The position numbers were made by a program, and so were the translations under genes. A DNA stretch of 64,000 bases from Bradyrhizobium sp. MOS002 (lineage in GTDB: Bacteria > Pseudomonadota > Alphaproteobacteria > Rhizobiales > Xanthobacteraceae): positions 62,001 through 126,000 of the forward strand of contig NZ_PYFX01000005.1 of assembly GCF_003020115.1 (NCBI RefSeq). Reading direction: 5' to 3'. The notes below the pieces were generated by a model. That model did not search any database. It was not told where the DNA came from and saw only the letters and a list, made by a program, of their open reading frames with translations. Positions 1-8,710 of the stretch are shown one piece after another (the first letter of the stretch is position 1; each line of letters begins with the position of its first letter).

Positions 1-2
1 AT

Positions 3-1235
3 CATTGCGGGGCGGTCGCCGCGATCACGCAGCCGGCCTATGCCGAGATCGTCGCCCAGAATTGCCGCAACATCCGCTGGATGGCGGTAACCTCGCACGA
101 TTCGGGCGCGGCGCCTGCGCAAGCGATCTCGCGCGGCGAGAGTTTCGAATCGTTGTTCGCCGACAGCGCCGACCGTCCCAGGCGCGCGATCGATCCGCTC
201 GCGCCGTGCAGCGTGCAATACACCTCGGGCACGACATCGCGCCCCAAGGCGGTGCTGTGGACCCACGCCAACGCGCTGTGGGGCGCCAAGATCAACGCCG
301 CGCACGAGGACCTGCACGCAAGCGACGTGCACCAAACCTATCTGCCGCTGTTTCACACCAACGCGCTGGCCTATTCGATGCTGGCGACGCTATGGGTCGG
401 TGCCACCTGCGTGATCCAGCCGCGCTTTTCCGCCAGCCGGTTCTGGGCCGCCGCGCGCGAGCACGGCTCGACCTGGACCTCGACGATCCCGTTCTGCATG
501 AAGGCGCTGCTCGAGCAGGAAGTCCCGCGCGATCACAAATTCCGTCTATGGGGAACCGCGATCAACGAGCCGCCGGCCTTCGCCGCCTTCGGCGTCAAGA
601 TCATCGGCTGGTGGGGCATGACCGAGACCATCACCCACGGCATCGTCGGCGAGGTCGACCAGCCCAACATCCCGATGTCGATCGGCCGCGCCGCGCCGGA
701 ATATGAAATCCGCATCACCGACGACGATGGGCGGCCGACCGAGGTCGGCGGCACCGGAAATCTCTCGATCAAGGGCATTGTCGGCCTGTCGCTGTTCGCC
801 GAATATCTGCACAACGAGAAGGCGACACGCGAGAGCTTCGACGAGCACGGCTACTTTCTCACCGGTGACCGCGTGGTGCGGCTGGAGAACGGCTATATTC
901 GCTTCGGGGACCGCAGCAAGGACATGCTCAAGGTCGGCGGCGAGAACGTCGCCGCGTCCGAGATCGAGCAGGTGGTCGCACTCGTCCCCGGCGTGCGCGA
1001 GGCCGCCGTGGTGGCGAAGACGCATCCAATGCTCGACGAGGTGCCGGTCGTCTTCATCATCCCGCAGGGTGGCGTCGCCGGTGCGCGGCCCGATCTGCAC
1101 GAGGCGGTGATAGCCGCCTGTCGCGCCGGCCTCGCCGACTTCAAGGTGCCGCGCGAGATCCGTTTCGTCGACGACATGCCGCGCTCGACGCTGGAGAAGG
1201 TGGCGAAGGCGGAGCTGAGGAAGATGGTGGGGTAG
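3..1235 (+). CDS. AMP-dependent acyl-CoA ligase/synthetase, 5-prime truncated by the window edge
   Basis: The reading frame is open from the first bases of the window, so the true start lies upstream; about 410 residues are visible. The enzyme should adenylate a carboxylic acid with ATP and pass it to CoA. Visible family motifs are the phosphate-binding loop YTSGTTSRPKAVLWTH, the WGMTET adenylate motif, the YFLTGDRVV hinge-region motif and the C-terminal GGENVAASEIE segment, with a terminal lysine in STLEKVAKAEL where the catalytic lysine belongs. The substrate cannot be told from the sequence. The P-loop has SRPK instead of the usual GxPK. The next gene is on the opposite strand, separated by a large inverted repeat, so this is the end of its transcription unit. 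Confidence 0.9.
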   Translation, partial: HCGAVAAITQPAYAEIVAQNCRNIRWMAVTSHDSGAAPAQAISRGESFESLFADSADRPRRAIDPLAPCSVQYTSGTTSRPKAVLWTHANALWGAKINAAHEDLHASDVHQTYLPLFHTNALAYSMLATLWVGATCVIQPRFSASRFWAAAREHGSTWTSTIPFCMKALLEQEVPRDHKFRLWGTAINEPPAFAAFGVKIIGWWGMTETITHGIVGEVDQPNIPMSIGRAAPEYEIRITDDDGRPTEVGGTGNLSIKGIVGLSLFAEYLHNEKATRESFDEHGYFLTGDRVVRLENGYIRFGDRSKDMLKVGGENVAASEIEQVVALVPGVREAAVVAKTHPMLDEVPVVFIIPQGGVAGARPDLHEAVIAACRAGLADFKVPREIRFVDDMPRSTLEKVAKAELRKMVG

Positions 1236-1254
1236 CACGAGCGATTGCCACAAC

Positions 1255-1376
1255 GTCGTCCTGGCGAAAGCCAGGACCCATACCGCGTGATCTATGCAAT
1301 AGGCTGGATGGTCGTTGTTACAGTCTTCGCCAAACGAGCGCTCGGGGTAATGGGTCCTGGCTTTCGCCAGGACGAC
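1255..1376. repeat. Family A nested inverted repeat, copy 1
   Basis: The two outer arms, 1255-1280 and 1351-1376, are perfect 26-base reverse complements. Each arm is itself a small palindrome centred on CTGGCGAAAGCCAG. The element lies between two convergent genes. A second copy sits at 35480-35606. This kind of element is widespread in Bradyrhizobium intergenic DNA and could fold as a cruciform or act as a bidirectional terminator-like structure. Confidence 0.85.
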
Positions 1377-1383
1377 ACCGAGT

Positions 1384-2478
1384 TCAGAACGACCCCAGCG
1401 CCACCGGGCGGAACGCCTGCAACAGCTGCTGGTCCAGCTTGCCGCCCATGCCTTCCATCATCGTAAACGCGCGCGAGTGGGTGAAGGGCATGCGATAGGC
1501 GCGCTTCTCCACGAGGGCCGCATAGATGTCGACGATGGTCGTGACCCGCACGATATCGCTGATCTGGTTCGACGAGAGATTGTTGGGATAGCCAGAGCCG
1601 TCGAGGAATTCGTGGTGATGCAGCACGACGTCCAGCATCTCCGGCGGGAAGCCGCCCTGGGCTGCGAGCGCGTCATAGCCGCGGCGCGGATGCTGGCGGA
1701 TTTCGGCCATTTCCTCGTCGGTGAGCTTGCCGGGCTTGTCGAGCAGCGCGGAGGGAACGAACGCCTTGCCGACGTCGTGCAGCAGCGCGGCACGGGTCAG
1801 CCGGCGCTGGTCGTCCTCGCGCATGCCGAGGTGCTGGGCGAAGGAGACCGCAAATCCGGTCACGAACAGGCAGTGGCGATAGCTGCCGACATGGTGGCAG
1901 CCCACCGTGGTGAGCCACTCGCGCAGCGAGGAGTGCTTGATCGCCTTCAGGATCTTGCTCTCGGCGGCGATGACATCGTCGAAGGTCAGAGGCACCCCGA
2001 GCGGCAGCTTCTCGAACATCTTCTTCAGCACCGCATGCGCGGCCTCGACGCCGCGATTGAGCGTCTTGCCGCGATCGGTCGCGTCATAGCTGGCGGTGTC
2101 GGGAAACGCGGCGCGGATGCGCTGCAGGATGTCCTCGGGCTGGAGCGGCCGCGAGATGGTGTCGGTGGCGCCCAGCGCCCAGGCCTGCATGGTGCCGTGA
2201 TGCAGGGCATCGGCAAGCACGAACAGACGCGGCATCGCGCGATAGGCATCGCCGCGCAGCTTGTTGCGCACCCGCTGCACACTCTCCGGCGAGCGCAAAT
2301 TGATGTCGACCACGAGGCCGGAGAGATCGCGCGAGGGCTGCTCGGGAATCTCCTGGGTCGTCACCGTGGCGACGTCGCCGACCGCCTTGAGGATGCTGGC
2401 GAGTTCGGTGCTCTCGTCGCTCCGGTCGGAGGCGAGCAGAAGCCGGCGTTTGGCGGCGGGTTTGGCTGAGGCGTTCAT
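1384..2478 (-). CDS. HD-GYP domain cyclic-di-GMP phosphodiesterase with degenerate receiver domain
   Basis: The 364-residue protein has a receiver-like N-terminus (about residues 12-125) and a C-terminal HD-GYP domain (about 195-350), a fold known to hydrolyse cyclic di-GMP. The HD pair is H234-D235 in LLHDVGK, and the second metal motif is HHHEFLDGSGYP (287-298). The receiver part keeps an aspartate in LVVDINL (D58) but has SRP where the conserved lysine-proline would be, so phosphorylation control is doubtful. The start has a good GGGGAAG ribosome site just upstream. No partner histidine kinase is adjacent. HD-GYP enzymes usually control motility or biofilm formation; that role here is inference. 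Confidence 0.88.
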   Translation of the reverse strand: MNASAKPAAKRRLLLASDRSDESTELASILKAVGDVATVTTQEIPEQPSRDLSGLVVDINLRSPESVQRVRNKLRGDAYRAMPRLFVLADALHHGTMQAWALGATDTISRPLQPEDILQRIRAAFPDTASYDATDRGKTLNRGVEAAHAVLKKMFEKLPLGVPLTFDDVIAAESKILKAIKHSSLREWLTTVGCHHVGSYRHCLFVTGFAVSFAQHLGMREDDQRRLTRAALLHDVGKAFVPSALLDKPGKLTDEEMAEIRQHPRRGYDALAAQGGFPPEMLDVVLHHHEFLDGSGYPNNLSSNQISDIVRVTTIVDIYAALVEKRAYRMPFTHSRAFTMMEGMGGKLDQQLLQAFRPVALGSF

Positions 2479-2705
2479 GGCTTCCCCAAGAGCACGGGCG
2501 TGTTTCGGGCAAAAGCCTAAGCCGGATCAGGTTCTCCGGCCCTTAAGAGGCGTGCTCAATGGAACCCTGCGGAATCAGGGACAATTTTACGGAATTCGGT
2601 TCCCGCAGCCTCTCATCAAAAACAGCGAAAACAACCCCATGCACAGTAGAACGACCATTGATAACAAAGGGAAATTTTGGGCATGGACCGTCCCCGCCCA
2701 CGGCC

Positions 2706-2806
2706 GTCATCGCCCGGCTTGACCGGGCGATCCAGTACTCCGAGACGGCGCGGCTAGAACCGAGGAGCCGCGGCGTGCTGGATGCCCCGCTTTCGCGGAG
2801 CATGAC
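2706..2806. repeat. Family B palindromic repeat, copy 1
   Basis: It begins with GTCATCGCCCGGCTTGACC and ends with a CGGAGCATGAC segment, with two internal hairpins joined by a variable centre. The conserved core CCAGTACTCCGAGACGG is shared exactly with the copy at 33370-33470, and a third copy lies inverted at 46145-46244. Confidence 0.85.
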
Positions 2807-2842
2807 AGCGACTATGCGGATGCGGTGTATCACGCACAAGAA

Positions 2843-2870
2843 ATCCGCCGGGGGCTGCCCCCCGGCGGAT
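2843..2870 (-). terminator. Rho-independent terminator candidate for iorB-like gene
   Basis: A perfect 12-base-pair GC-rich stem (2843-2854 with 2859-2870) closes a 4-base loop. On the minus strand it follows the stop codon at 2898 by about 27 bases and is followed by a short TTTCTT tract. The T-run is weak but the stem is very stable. Confidence 0.65.
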
Positions 2871-2897
2871 CATGTCAGGTCACAATCGCAACCAGCC

Positions 2898-5180
2898 TTA
2901 CGCCTTCATCGCGCCCTTCACGGCTTCGGCCGTGATCGGCAGGGCCCGGACGCGGGCGCCCGAGGCATTGAAGATGGCGTTGCCGATCGCGGGTGCGATC
3001 ACTGTCACCGCGGGTTCGCCGACACCGGTGGCCTTCTCGCCATTGGCGATCACGGCGATCGCGACCTCCGGCACCTGGCTCATGCGCAGGGGCGTGTAGC
3101 TGTCGAAATTTGTCTGTTCGATGCCACCGTCCTTGAGCGTCGCCTTCTCGTACATCGCCAGCGACAGGCCCCACAGCGCCGCGCCCTCGACCTGGGCGCG
3201 GATGTTGTCGGGATGCACCTGCGTGCCGACGTCGGTGGCGACCGTGAGCTTCTTCACGGTCACCTCGCCCGAGGGTGCGACGGCGACATGGGCGACGCAG
3301 GCCGTCCAGCTCGCGGTCGCGCGTTCCTGCGACGAGACGCAGGCCACCCCCATGCCCTCACCCTTCGGCAGCTTCTTGCTGCCGTATCCGGCGAGACCCA
3401 TCGCGGCGAGCAGCGTGTTGCGCAGCCGCTGCGCGCCGCCGTCGTTCTTGCCCGCGCCGTCGAGCAGCGAGATGCGGAACTGCGCCGGGTCCTTGCCGGT
3501 CGCAGCCGCGATCTCGTCGATCATGCTTTCGACCGCCCAGAAGGTCCAGCCGGGCGCCACCGAACGGAGCTGACCGGACGGCGTGGCGTTGTGCGCCATC
3601 TCGTTCTTGATCGCGCGAACATAGTGATTGGGCACGGTGTAGAAGAAGTCGGCCCCGTTCACCGTAAAGGAGTCGAGCGGACCTTTCTTGTCGACCGAGG
3701 GCGTCAGGAAATCAGGAATTCCCCAGCGCTGGGTCGGCCAGGCCGAGACGACGTCGTGGCTGAGCGCGACGAGCTTGCCGTCGCCGTCCACGCCGGCCTT
3801 CACTTTCTGCAAGGTGAGCGGACGCGAGAAGTCCATCGTCATGTCGTTCTCGCGCGTGTAGATCACCTTCACCGGCTTGCCGACGGCCTTCGCCGCCTGC
3901 ACCGCCGGAATCATCATGTCGGCATCGAGCCTGCGGCCAAAGCCGCCGCCGAGCCACATCTGATGCATGACGACGAACTTCGGATCGATCCCGGCCGCAC
4001 CCGCTGCGATCGCGCCGGAGCGCGTTGCGAACTGGTTGCCGGAATAGATGTGCAGGATCTCGCCCTTGAACTCCGCAGTGGCGTTCATCGGCTCCATCGG
4101 TGCGTGGATGTTGATGCTGGTGGTGTACTCCGCCTCCAGCACCTTGGCCGCCGTGCCGAATGCCGCCACGGGATCGCCGTCCTTGACGAAGAACTGCCCG
4201 GAATCGTCGAGAGCCTGCAACCGCTTGGCCTCGGCATACAGCGACTCGCTCGACACCTTCGCGTTCGGACCGCCGTCATAGGCGATCTTGAGCGCCTGCG
4301 CCGCCTTCTTGGCGTTGGCATAGGTGCCGGCGACCGCGACGACCCAGCCCGAGGTCGTTCCGGTCTTGTCGTCGAGGGTGACGGCCTTGATGAAGCCCGG
4401 CACCTTCTTGGCGGCGCTGTCGTCGACCGATTTCACCGTAGCGCCGAAGCGCACCGGTGGCGTGACCACCGCGCCATAAGCCATGCCCGGAATCATCACG
4501 TCGATGCCGTATTTGGCCGTGCCGTTGGTCTTGGAGGGGATGTCGAGCTGCGGCACCGACACGCCGATCATGGTGTATTGATCCGGCGTCTTCAGCTTGA
4601 TCGCCTTGAGCTCGTCCGGCGTGAAGGTCTTGGTCGCCTTGCCGCTCTTGACGACATCGGCGAACGACATCTGCTTCTTCGACTTCGGATGCGAGATCAT
4701 GGAATCGCGCACCACCAGTTCCGACGCCGGCACGCCCATCGCGGCGGCCGCGCCTTCCGTCAACGCCATCCGTCCGGCGGCACCCGCGCGGCTCATGGCG
4801 TCGAAGTTCATCATGGTCGACCAGCTGCCGCCGGTGATCTGCGCGCCGAGCACGGGATCGTTGAACTTCGGATCGTTGGAGGCAAGCTGCACGCGCATGT
4901 CGCTCCACTTCGCGCCTAGCTCTTCGGCCACGATCTGCGCCATGGTGGAGGCGATGTGCTGGCCCATGTCGGCCTTGCCGCAGGTGACGGTGACGAGACC
5001 ATCGGGCGCGATCGCGTACCAGACGCTAGGCTCGAAGTTGGAGGGCGCCGCAAGGGCCTCGCCGATGCCGGGCACGCCGGCATAGCCGAGCACGAGGCCG
5101 GCTGCTGCGGTGCCGACCAGGAAGGAGCGGCGGCTCAGATCGGTCGTTTCGGCTGTGACGCTCTTGATGTGCTTATTCAT
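2898..5180 (-). CDS. Aldehyde/isoquinoline oxidoreductase-type molybdopterin subunit (large, IorB-like)
   Basis: The 760-residue protein belongs to the xanthine dehydrogenase superfamily in its stand-alone large-subunit form, where one chain carries the molybdopterin cytosine dinucleotide cofactor. An RRSFLVG twin-arginine signal at residues 17-23 followed by a hydrophobic stretch indicates export to the periplasm after folding. Family segments include GGGFGRR (cofactor contact), [10 protein letters not shown], and the C-terminal GVGEPAV, where the glutamate is the expected catalytic base. The chosen ATG overlaps the stop of the upstream iron-sulfur subunit by four bases (ATGA), arguing for translational coupling; the frame is open further upstream but that part lies under the other gene. 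The true substrate (aldehyde or N-heterocycle) is unknown. Confidence 0.9.
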   Translation of the reverse strand: MNKHIKSVTAETTDLSRRSFLVGTAAAGLVLGYAGVPGIGEALAAPSNFEPSVWYAIAPDGLVTVTCGKADMGQHIASTMAQIVAEELGAKWSDMRVQLASNDPKFNDPVLGAQITGGSWSTMMNFDAMSRAGAAGRMALTEGAAAAMGVPASELVVRDSMISHPKSKKQMSFADVVKSGKATKTFTPDELKAIKLKTPDQYTMIGVSVPQLDIPSKTNGTAKYGIDVMIPGMAYGAVVTPPVRFGATVKSVDDSAAKKVPGFIKAVTLDDKTGTTSGWVVAVAGTYANAKKAAQALKIAYDGGPNAKVSSESLYAEAKRLQALDDSGQFFVKDGDPVAAFGTAAKVLEAEYTTSINIHAPMEPMNATAEFKGEILHIYSGNQFATRSGAIAAGAAGIDPKFVVMHQMWLGGGFGRRLDADMMIPAVQAAKAVGKPVKVIYTRENDMTMDFSRPLTLQKVKAGVDGDGKLVALSHDVVSAWPTQRWGIPDFLTPSVDKKGPLDSFTVNGADFFYTVPNHYVRAIKNEMAHNATPSGQLRSVAPGWTFWAVESMIDEIAAATGKDPAQFRISLLDGAGKNDGGAQRLRNTLLAAMGLAGYGSKKLPKGEGMGVACVSSQERATASWTACVAHVAVAPSGEVTVKKLTVATDVGTQVHPDNIRAQVEGAALWGLSLAMYEKATLKDGGIEQTNFDSYTPLRMSQVPEVAIAVIANGEKATGVGEPAVTVIAPAIGNAIFNASGARVRALPITAEAVKGAMKA

Positions 5181-5668
5181 GTGGGCCTCCGTTCGTTGCC
5201 GGAGGCGGATGCGGTGCGCATCTCGGTTGCGGCGCGCATGATTGCCTTCTGGATCCGCGAATAGGTCATGCAACGGCAGAGATTGCCGTCCATATGCGCC
5301 ACGACCTCTTCCTTGGTCGGGTTGGGATTCTTCGCCAGCAGCGACGCCGCCTGCATGATCTGCCCGGACTGGCAGTAGCCGCATTGCGGCACCTGCTCGG
5401 CGATCCATGCCTTCTGCAAGGGATGGTCGCCCTTGGCGGCGAGGCCTTCGATGGTGGTGATCTTCTTGCCGGCGACATCGCCGACCATGGTCTGGCACGA
5501 ACGCACGGCTTCGCCGTTGACGTGCACGGTGCAGGCCCCGCACAGGCCGGCACCGCAGCCGAACTTGGTGCCGGTCATCTGCAATTGCTCGCGGATCGCC
5601 CAGAGGAGCGGCGTGTCGTTCGCCGCATCCACGGACAGACTCCGCCCGTTGATGGTGAGAGTTGGCAT
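5177..5668 (-). CDS. (2Fe-2S)-binding small subunit of molybdenum hydroxylase (IorA-like)
   Basis: The 163-residue protein carries two [2Fe-2S] clusters: a plant-ferredoxin type one with [25 protein letters not shown] spacing near residues 40-62, and a second with QCGYCQSG and NLCRCMTY near residues 100-140. It should pass electrons from the molybdenum subunit encoded immediately downstream, with which it overlaps by ATGA. I chose the ATG at 5668 because the family begins at MPTLTING and an AGGGGAAG ribosome site lies just upstream; the frame continues open to 6028 but without family similarity. The c-type cytochrome subunit often found third in such operons is absent here, so the electron acceptor is not local. 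Confidence 0.92.
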   Translation of the reverse strand: MPTLTINGRSLSVDAANDTPLLWAIREQLQMTGTKFGCGAGLCGACTVHVNGEAVRSCQTMVGDVAGKKITTIEGLAAKGDHPLQKAWIAEQVPQCGYCQSGQIMQAASLLAKNPNPTKEEVVAHMDGNLCRCMTYSRIQKAIMRAATEMRTASASGNERRPT

Positions 5669-6027
5669 AGGCGTCTTCCCCTGCCGGTGCATGAAGCCGC
5701 TTACGGCGGCAACTTGTATTGGCGGACGCCCACCGGGCCGGCGCCAGCCTTGATCGCAAGAATGATCGTGTTCAGGCGCGGAGGCAAATGCAATTTGGAA
5801 TCGATCGAAACAAACGAGGCACGCGCATCTTGTGCGTTGCGAGAACGGCGATGGTGCAGCGACTGGACGCAACAGAGTGCACGCCAAGCATGCAGGCCAT
5901 CGCGTCACGGCGGTTTCTTCCAGGTAACTTGGCGGGCTAGAGTGCGAGCCCGCGTTGGGCGTCCCTTCTCCCCTTGCGGGAGAGGGTGCACCGTTGTCGC
6001 GGTGAGATAAAACAAAGGACGGGAGCA
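5669..6027. other. Divergent intergenic region
   Basis: This is the shared upstream region of the molybdenum hydroxylase operon (minus) and the alpha/beta hydrolase (plus). It includes a short hairpin element of the CTCTCCCGCTTGCGGGAGAG type at about 5964-5986. I see no gene and no recognisable operator. Confidence 0.6.
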
Positions 6028-6792
6028 ATGCCTGGGATCAATCGGGACGGCGTCGGAATCTACTACGAGATTCATGGCGAAGGTCCGCCGCTGCTGCTTA
6101 CCCACGGCTACTCATCGACCTCGGCGATGTGGCATGGGCAGGTCGAGGCGCTGGCCAGGGATCACAAGCTGATCTTGTGGGACATGCGCGGTCACGGCCA
6201 GTCCGACTATCCCGACGATCCCGCCGCCTACAGCGAAGCGCTCACGGTCGGCGACATGGCGGCGATCCTCGATGCGGTCGGTGCCGAGCGGGCCATCATC
6301 GGCGGACTGTCGCTCGGCGGCTACATGTCGCTCGCCTTCGCTCGCGCGCATCCGAAGCGCGTCCGCGCGCTGCTGATCATCGACACCGGTCCGGGCTTCA
6401 AGAAGGACGACGCACGCGAGGCCTGGAACGCGCGAGCGCTCGCCACCGCCGACAAGCTCGATCGCGAAGGGCTCGACATGCTGAAGGCGGCGACGCGCGA
6501 GCGCGCCACCGCGAGCCATCGCAATGCCAGGGGATTGGCGCTCGCCGCACGCGGCATGCTGACCCAGCGCGATGCGAAGGTGATCGAGCTGCTGCCGGAG
6601 ATCAAGGTGCCCAGCCTGATCGTGGTCGGCGCCGACGACACGCCGTTCCTCGCCGCGTCGGACTACATGGCCGCGAAAATTCCCGGCGCACAAAAAATCG
6701 TGATCCCCGCCGCCGGACACGCCGTCAATATCGACCAGCCGCAGGCTTTTGTTGACGCGGTCCTGCCTTTCCTGAAGAACTTGCCGGAATAG
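6028..6792 (+). CDS. Alpha/beta-fold hydrolase
   Basis: The 254-residue protein has the oxyanion segment THGYSST, the nucleophile elbow GGLSLGG with S95, an acidic candidate in GADDTPF and a terminal histidine in AAGHAVN, giving a complete Ser-Asp-His triad. The segment [12 protein letters not shown] is typical of esterases and haloperoxidase-like hydrolases. The ATG at 6028 follows a GGACGGGA ribosome site; the longer frame from 5974 includes an intergenic hairpin and was rejected. Substrate is unknown. A small exported protein follows 20 bases downstream and may be cotranscribed. Confidence 0.88.
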   Translation: MPGINRDGVGIYYEIHGEGPPLLLTHGYSSTSAMWHGQVEALARDHKLILWDMRGHGQSDYPDDPAAYSEALTVGDMAAILDAVGAERAIIGGLSLGGYMSLAFARAHPKRVRALLIIDTGPGFKKDDAREAWNARALATADKLDREGLDMLKAATRERATASHRNARGLALAARGMLTQRDAKVIELLPEIKVPSLIVVGADDTPFLAASDYMAAKIPGAQKIVIPAAGHAVNIDQPQAFVDAVLPFLKNLPE

Positions 6793-6812
6793 GTCGGACA
6801 GGAACACTGGCA

Positions 6813-7154
6813 ATGAAGCGAGCGATGTTGGCTGCGGGCGCGGTGGTGCTGTCGATGTTGGCTTCTGCGCAGGCCGAGCAATTCGGCGGGACACCGCCCC
6901 GCCTGCCCTTCGTCGCGACCTTGTCGAACAACACGCCGCTCGCCTTCGGCATGGATGCCGGGCAGACCGCGCGGGCGCTGGGGCAACCGCTGCAATATGT
7001 GCGCGGACGTCCCGGCAACGAGATCTATCTCGCGCTTCGCAACATCGGCGGCAGCGGACTGATCTCCAACCGTCACCGCCTGTTCCTCCAGTTCCGTCAT
7101 GGCCGGTTGGCGGGATGGAAGGAGGATTACGGCGAGAACTGGATGTGGGAGTGA
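6813..7154 (+). CDS. Small exported protein, possibly SmpA/OmlA-like
   Basis: The 113-residue protein begins with a clear signal peptide (MKRAMLAAGAVVLSMLASAQA) and should be periplasmic after cleavage near residue 21. The mature part, with GMDAGQTARALGQPLQYV followed by strands ending in LFLQFRHGRLAGW, resembles the small alpha/beta layout of SmpA/OmlA (BamE-like) domains, but this is a by-eye resemblance and no lipobox is present. It follows the hydrolase by 20 bases with a GGACAGGAA-like ribosome site. Function unknown. Confidence 0.75.
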   Translation: MKRAMLAAGAVVLSMLASAQAEQFGGTPPRLPFVATLSNNTPLAFGMDAGQTARALGQPLQYVRGRPGNEIYLALRNIGGSGLISNRHRLFLQFRHGRLAGWKEDYGENWMWE

Positions 7155-7155
7155 T

Positions 7156-7265
7156 CCTCATGGTGAGGAGGCGCGAAGCGCCGTCTCGAACCATGCAGGC
7201 CCCCACCGCCACATCTCGGCCTGCATCCTTCGAGACGCTTGCTACGCAAGCTCCTCGGGATGAGG
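7156..7265. repeat. Family C palindromic repeat pair, copy 1
   Basis: Two related hairpin segments in opposite orientation, 7156-7194 (CCTCATGGTGAGGAG...) and 7223-7265 (CATCCTTCGAGACGC...), form a compound inverted repeat between two plus-strand genes. Relatives occur at 9617-9749 and 23620-23727. Confidence 0.8.
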
Positions 7266-7312
7266 GGAGAGATTAGAATCCGCGACTACGACCAACGAGA
7301 AGGACAAACCGC

Positions 7313-7984
7313 GTGGGACAAGACATCAAGCTGACGGCCTCCGATAATTTCCAGCTCGGTGCCTATCGCGCTGACCCCGCGGGCACGGCGAAGGGTGCGG
7401 TGGTGGTGATCCAGGAGATCTTCGGGGTCAACCATCACATCCGCTCGGTCTGCGATCGCCTGGCCGGAGAAGGCTATGTCGCGATCGCGCCGTCGATCTT
7501 CGACCGGACCTCGCCGGGCTTCCAATCCGGCTACACGCCTGACGAGATCGCGGAAGCGCGCAAATTCGTCGCCAGTCCGGATTGGAGCGCGATGCTGCGC
7601 GACACGCAGGCGGCGATCGATGCGGTGAAGAGCGTCGGCCCGGTCGGCATCATCGGTTTTTGCCTGGGCGGCAGCGTCGCCTTCGTCGCTGCGACGCGAC
7701 TGTCGGGCCTGAAGGCCGCGATCGGCTATTACGGCGGCGCCGTCGTGCGCTTTGCCGACGAAACACCCAAAGTGCCGACGCAGCTGCATTTTGGCGAGAA
7801 GGATGCCGGCATTCCCCTGACCGACGTCGAGACCATCAAGACCAAGCGGCCGGACGTGGAGGTCTTCGTCTATCCGGGCGCGCAGCACGGCTTCCATTGC
7901 GACGAGCGGGCGAGCTACGACAAGGCCAGCGCCGACATCGCCTGGCCGCGCAGCATGGAATTTTTCGCCAGGCATTTGAAGTAG
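7313..7984 (+). CDS. Dienelactone hydrolase family protein
   Basis: The 223-residue protein matches the length and motifs of carboxymethylenebutenolidase relatives, which open lactone rings of dienelactones in aromatic degradation, though many members act on other esters. The nucleophile is C117 in GFCLGG, the supporting glutamate is E36 in IQEIFGVN, and the other triad members fit GEKDAGIP and GAQHGFHC. The start is GTG, preceded by a GAGAAGGAC ribosome site. No other aromatic-degradation genes are nearby, so the pathway is uncertain. Confidence 0.9.
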   Translation: MGQDIKLTASDNFQLGAYRADPAGTAKGAVVVIQEIFGVNHHIRSVCDRLAGEGYVAIAPSIFDRTSPGFQSGYTPDEIAEARKFVASPDWSAMLRDTQAAIDAVKSVGPVGIIGFCLGGSVAFVAATRLSGLKAAIGYYGGAVVRFADETPKVPTQLHFGEKDAGIPLTDVETIKTKRPDVEVFVYPGAQHGFHCDERASYDKASADIAWPRSMEFFARHLK

Positions 7985-8000
7985 CGCCGCTGATCTCTCA

Positions 8001-8033
8001 ACCGTCATTCCGGGCTCACGCTCCGGAATGACG
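8001..8033. repeat. Short solo hairpin of the CGTCATTCCGG type
   Basis: Arms CGTCATTCCGG and CCGGAATGACG enclose a short loop just after the dienelactone hydrolase stop codon. It resembles the outer arms of the larger element at 53889-53983 and may act as a terminator-like structure, although no T-run follows. Confidence 0.6.
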
Positions 8034-8120
8034 CGGGCGGAGAGCAGGAATCGGGTGGCTGCATGCTGTCGCCCGGCCGTAGAGGTGGCTGATCAGGCCA
8101 ACCCACGCCGGGAGATCGTC

Positions 8121-8603
8121 ATGCAGCAGGCCAATACGAACATCGTCATCCGCAATCCGTTCGGCACTATGGACGTGCCCGCGCCGGACGATCGCGACGT
8201 CATGGAGTACGCCGCAACGGCGGCGCCTGCCGGCGATGCGGCCGATGTCAACGCGGCGGCTTGGGGCTCCATCGCCGCGCCGTCCGATCCACTCGAAGGC
8301 GCCTGGGCGAGCCGCTGGAATGGCGGCGCCGATCCGACCATTGCGGGCGATACGCCGGAGACATGGAAGCAGGGCCGTGCGGAAGTGCGCGTCGCCGGGA
8401 ACCGGATCTATCTGCGCTTCGACTGGGACAATGGCCGCCGGCACGGATTGATCGATGCTTTGCGCGACGACGCCGGCCGCCTCGTTGGCAAGTACATCAA
8501 CCTGACCAATCCCGCGATCACGCGGCCATGGATCGGGCGCGTAGTCGACGCCGCGCGCATTGACGGGTGTTTTCCGAACGGACGGCTGGATTTCAGAAGG
8601 TGA
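8121..8603 (+). CDS. Conserved-looking hypothetical protein
   Basis: The 160-residue protein has an alanine/proline-rich N-terminus and a C-terminal half with clear secondary-structure-like patterning: EGAWASRWNGG, IYLRFDWDNGRRHGLIDA, GRLVGKYINL and a PWIGRVVDAARIDGCFPNGR tail. Such aromatic/glycine patterning suggests a small beta-sheet enzyme-like or binding domain, but I do not recognise the family. No signal peptide or membrane segment is seen. The ATG at 8121 was chosen because the frame upstream overlaps a hairpin; the GGAGATC before it can serve as ribosome site. Confidence 0.6.
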   Translation: MQQANTNIVIRNPFGTMDVPAPDDRDVMEYAATAAPAGDAADVNAAAWGSIAAPSDPLEGAWASRWNGGADPTIAGDTPETWKQGRAEVRVAGNRIYLRFDWDNGRRHGLIDALRDDAGRLVGKYINLTNPAITRPWIGRVVDAARIDGCFPNGRLDFRR

Positions 8604-8604
8604 G

Positions 8605-8710
8605 CTAGAGCTTTTTCGGTTCTGATTGTATCAGAACCGAAGCTCTAGATTCTTTTTTTGACGCGTTTTCTTCACGCGAACCGGTATCCACTTCGCTCGA
8701 AAACGCTCTA
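8605..8710. repeat. Rhizobiales-type intergenic repeat with terminator-like hairpin
   Basis: A long hairpin at 8605-8648 (arms around CGGTTCTGA and TCAGAACCG, outer CTAGAG/CTCTAG) is followed by a run of seven T at about 8652-8658, so it can terminate the plus-strand gene. It continues into the ACGCGTTTTCTTCACGCGAACC segment typical of rhizobial intergenic DNA and ends at the TAG stop of the minus-strand gene (8708-8710). Confidence 0.75.

Larger units (their letters stand above)
2479..2897. other. Intergenic region between two minus-strand genes
   Basis: No gene is supported here. It holds the promoter region of the HD-GYP gene, a family B inverted repeat (2706-2806) and a strong hairpin (2843-2870) just after the molybdenum hydroxylase stop codon. 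The long plus-strand frame starting here is only antisense to the hydroxylase. Confidence 0.7.

Noticed and set aside
2559..4919. A 786-codon plus-strand frame opposite the molybdenum hydroxylase
   Set aside because: It is antisense to a gene with clear family motifs; its composition is Arg/His/Gly-rich, as expected for the shadow of GC-rich codons.
5669..6028. N-terminal extension of the iron-sulfur subunit
   Set aside because: The family starts at MPTLTING with a good ribosome site; upstream codons cover an intergenic hairpin and show no similarity.
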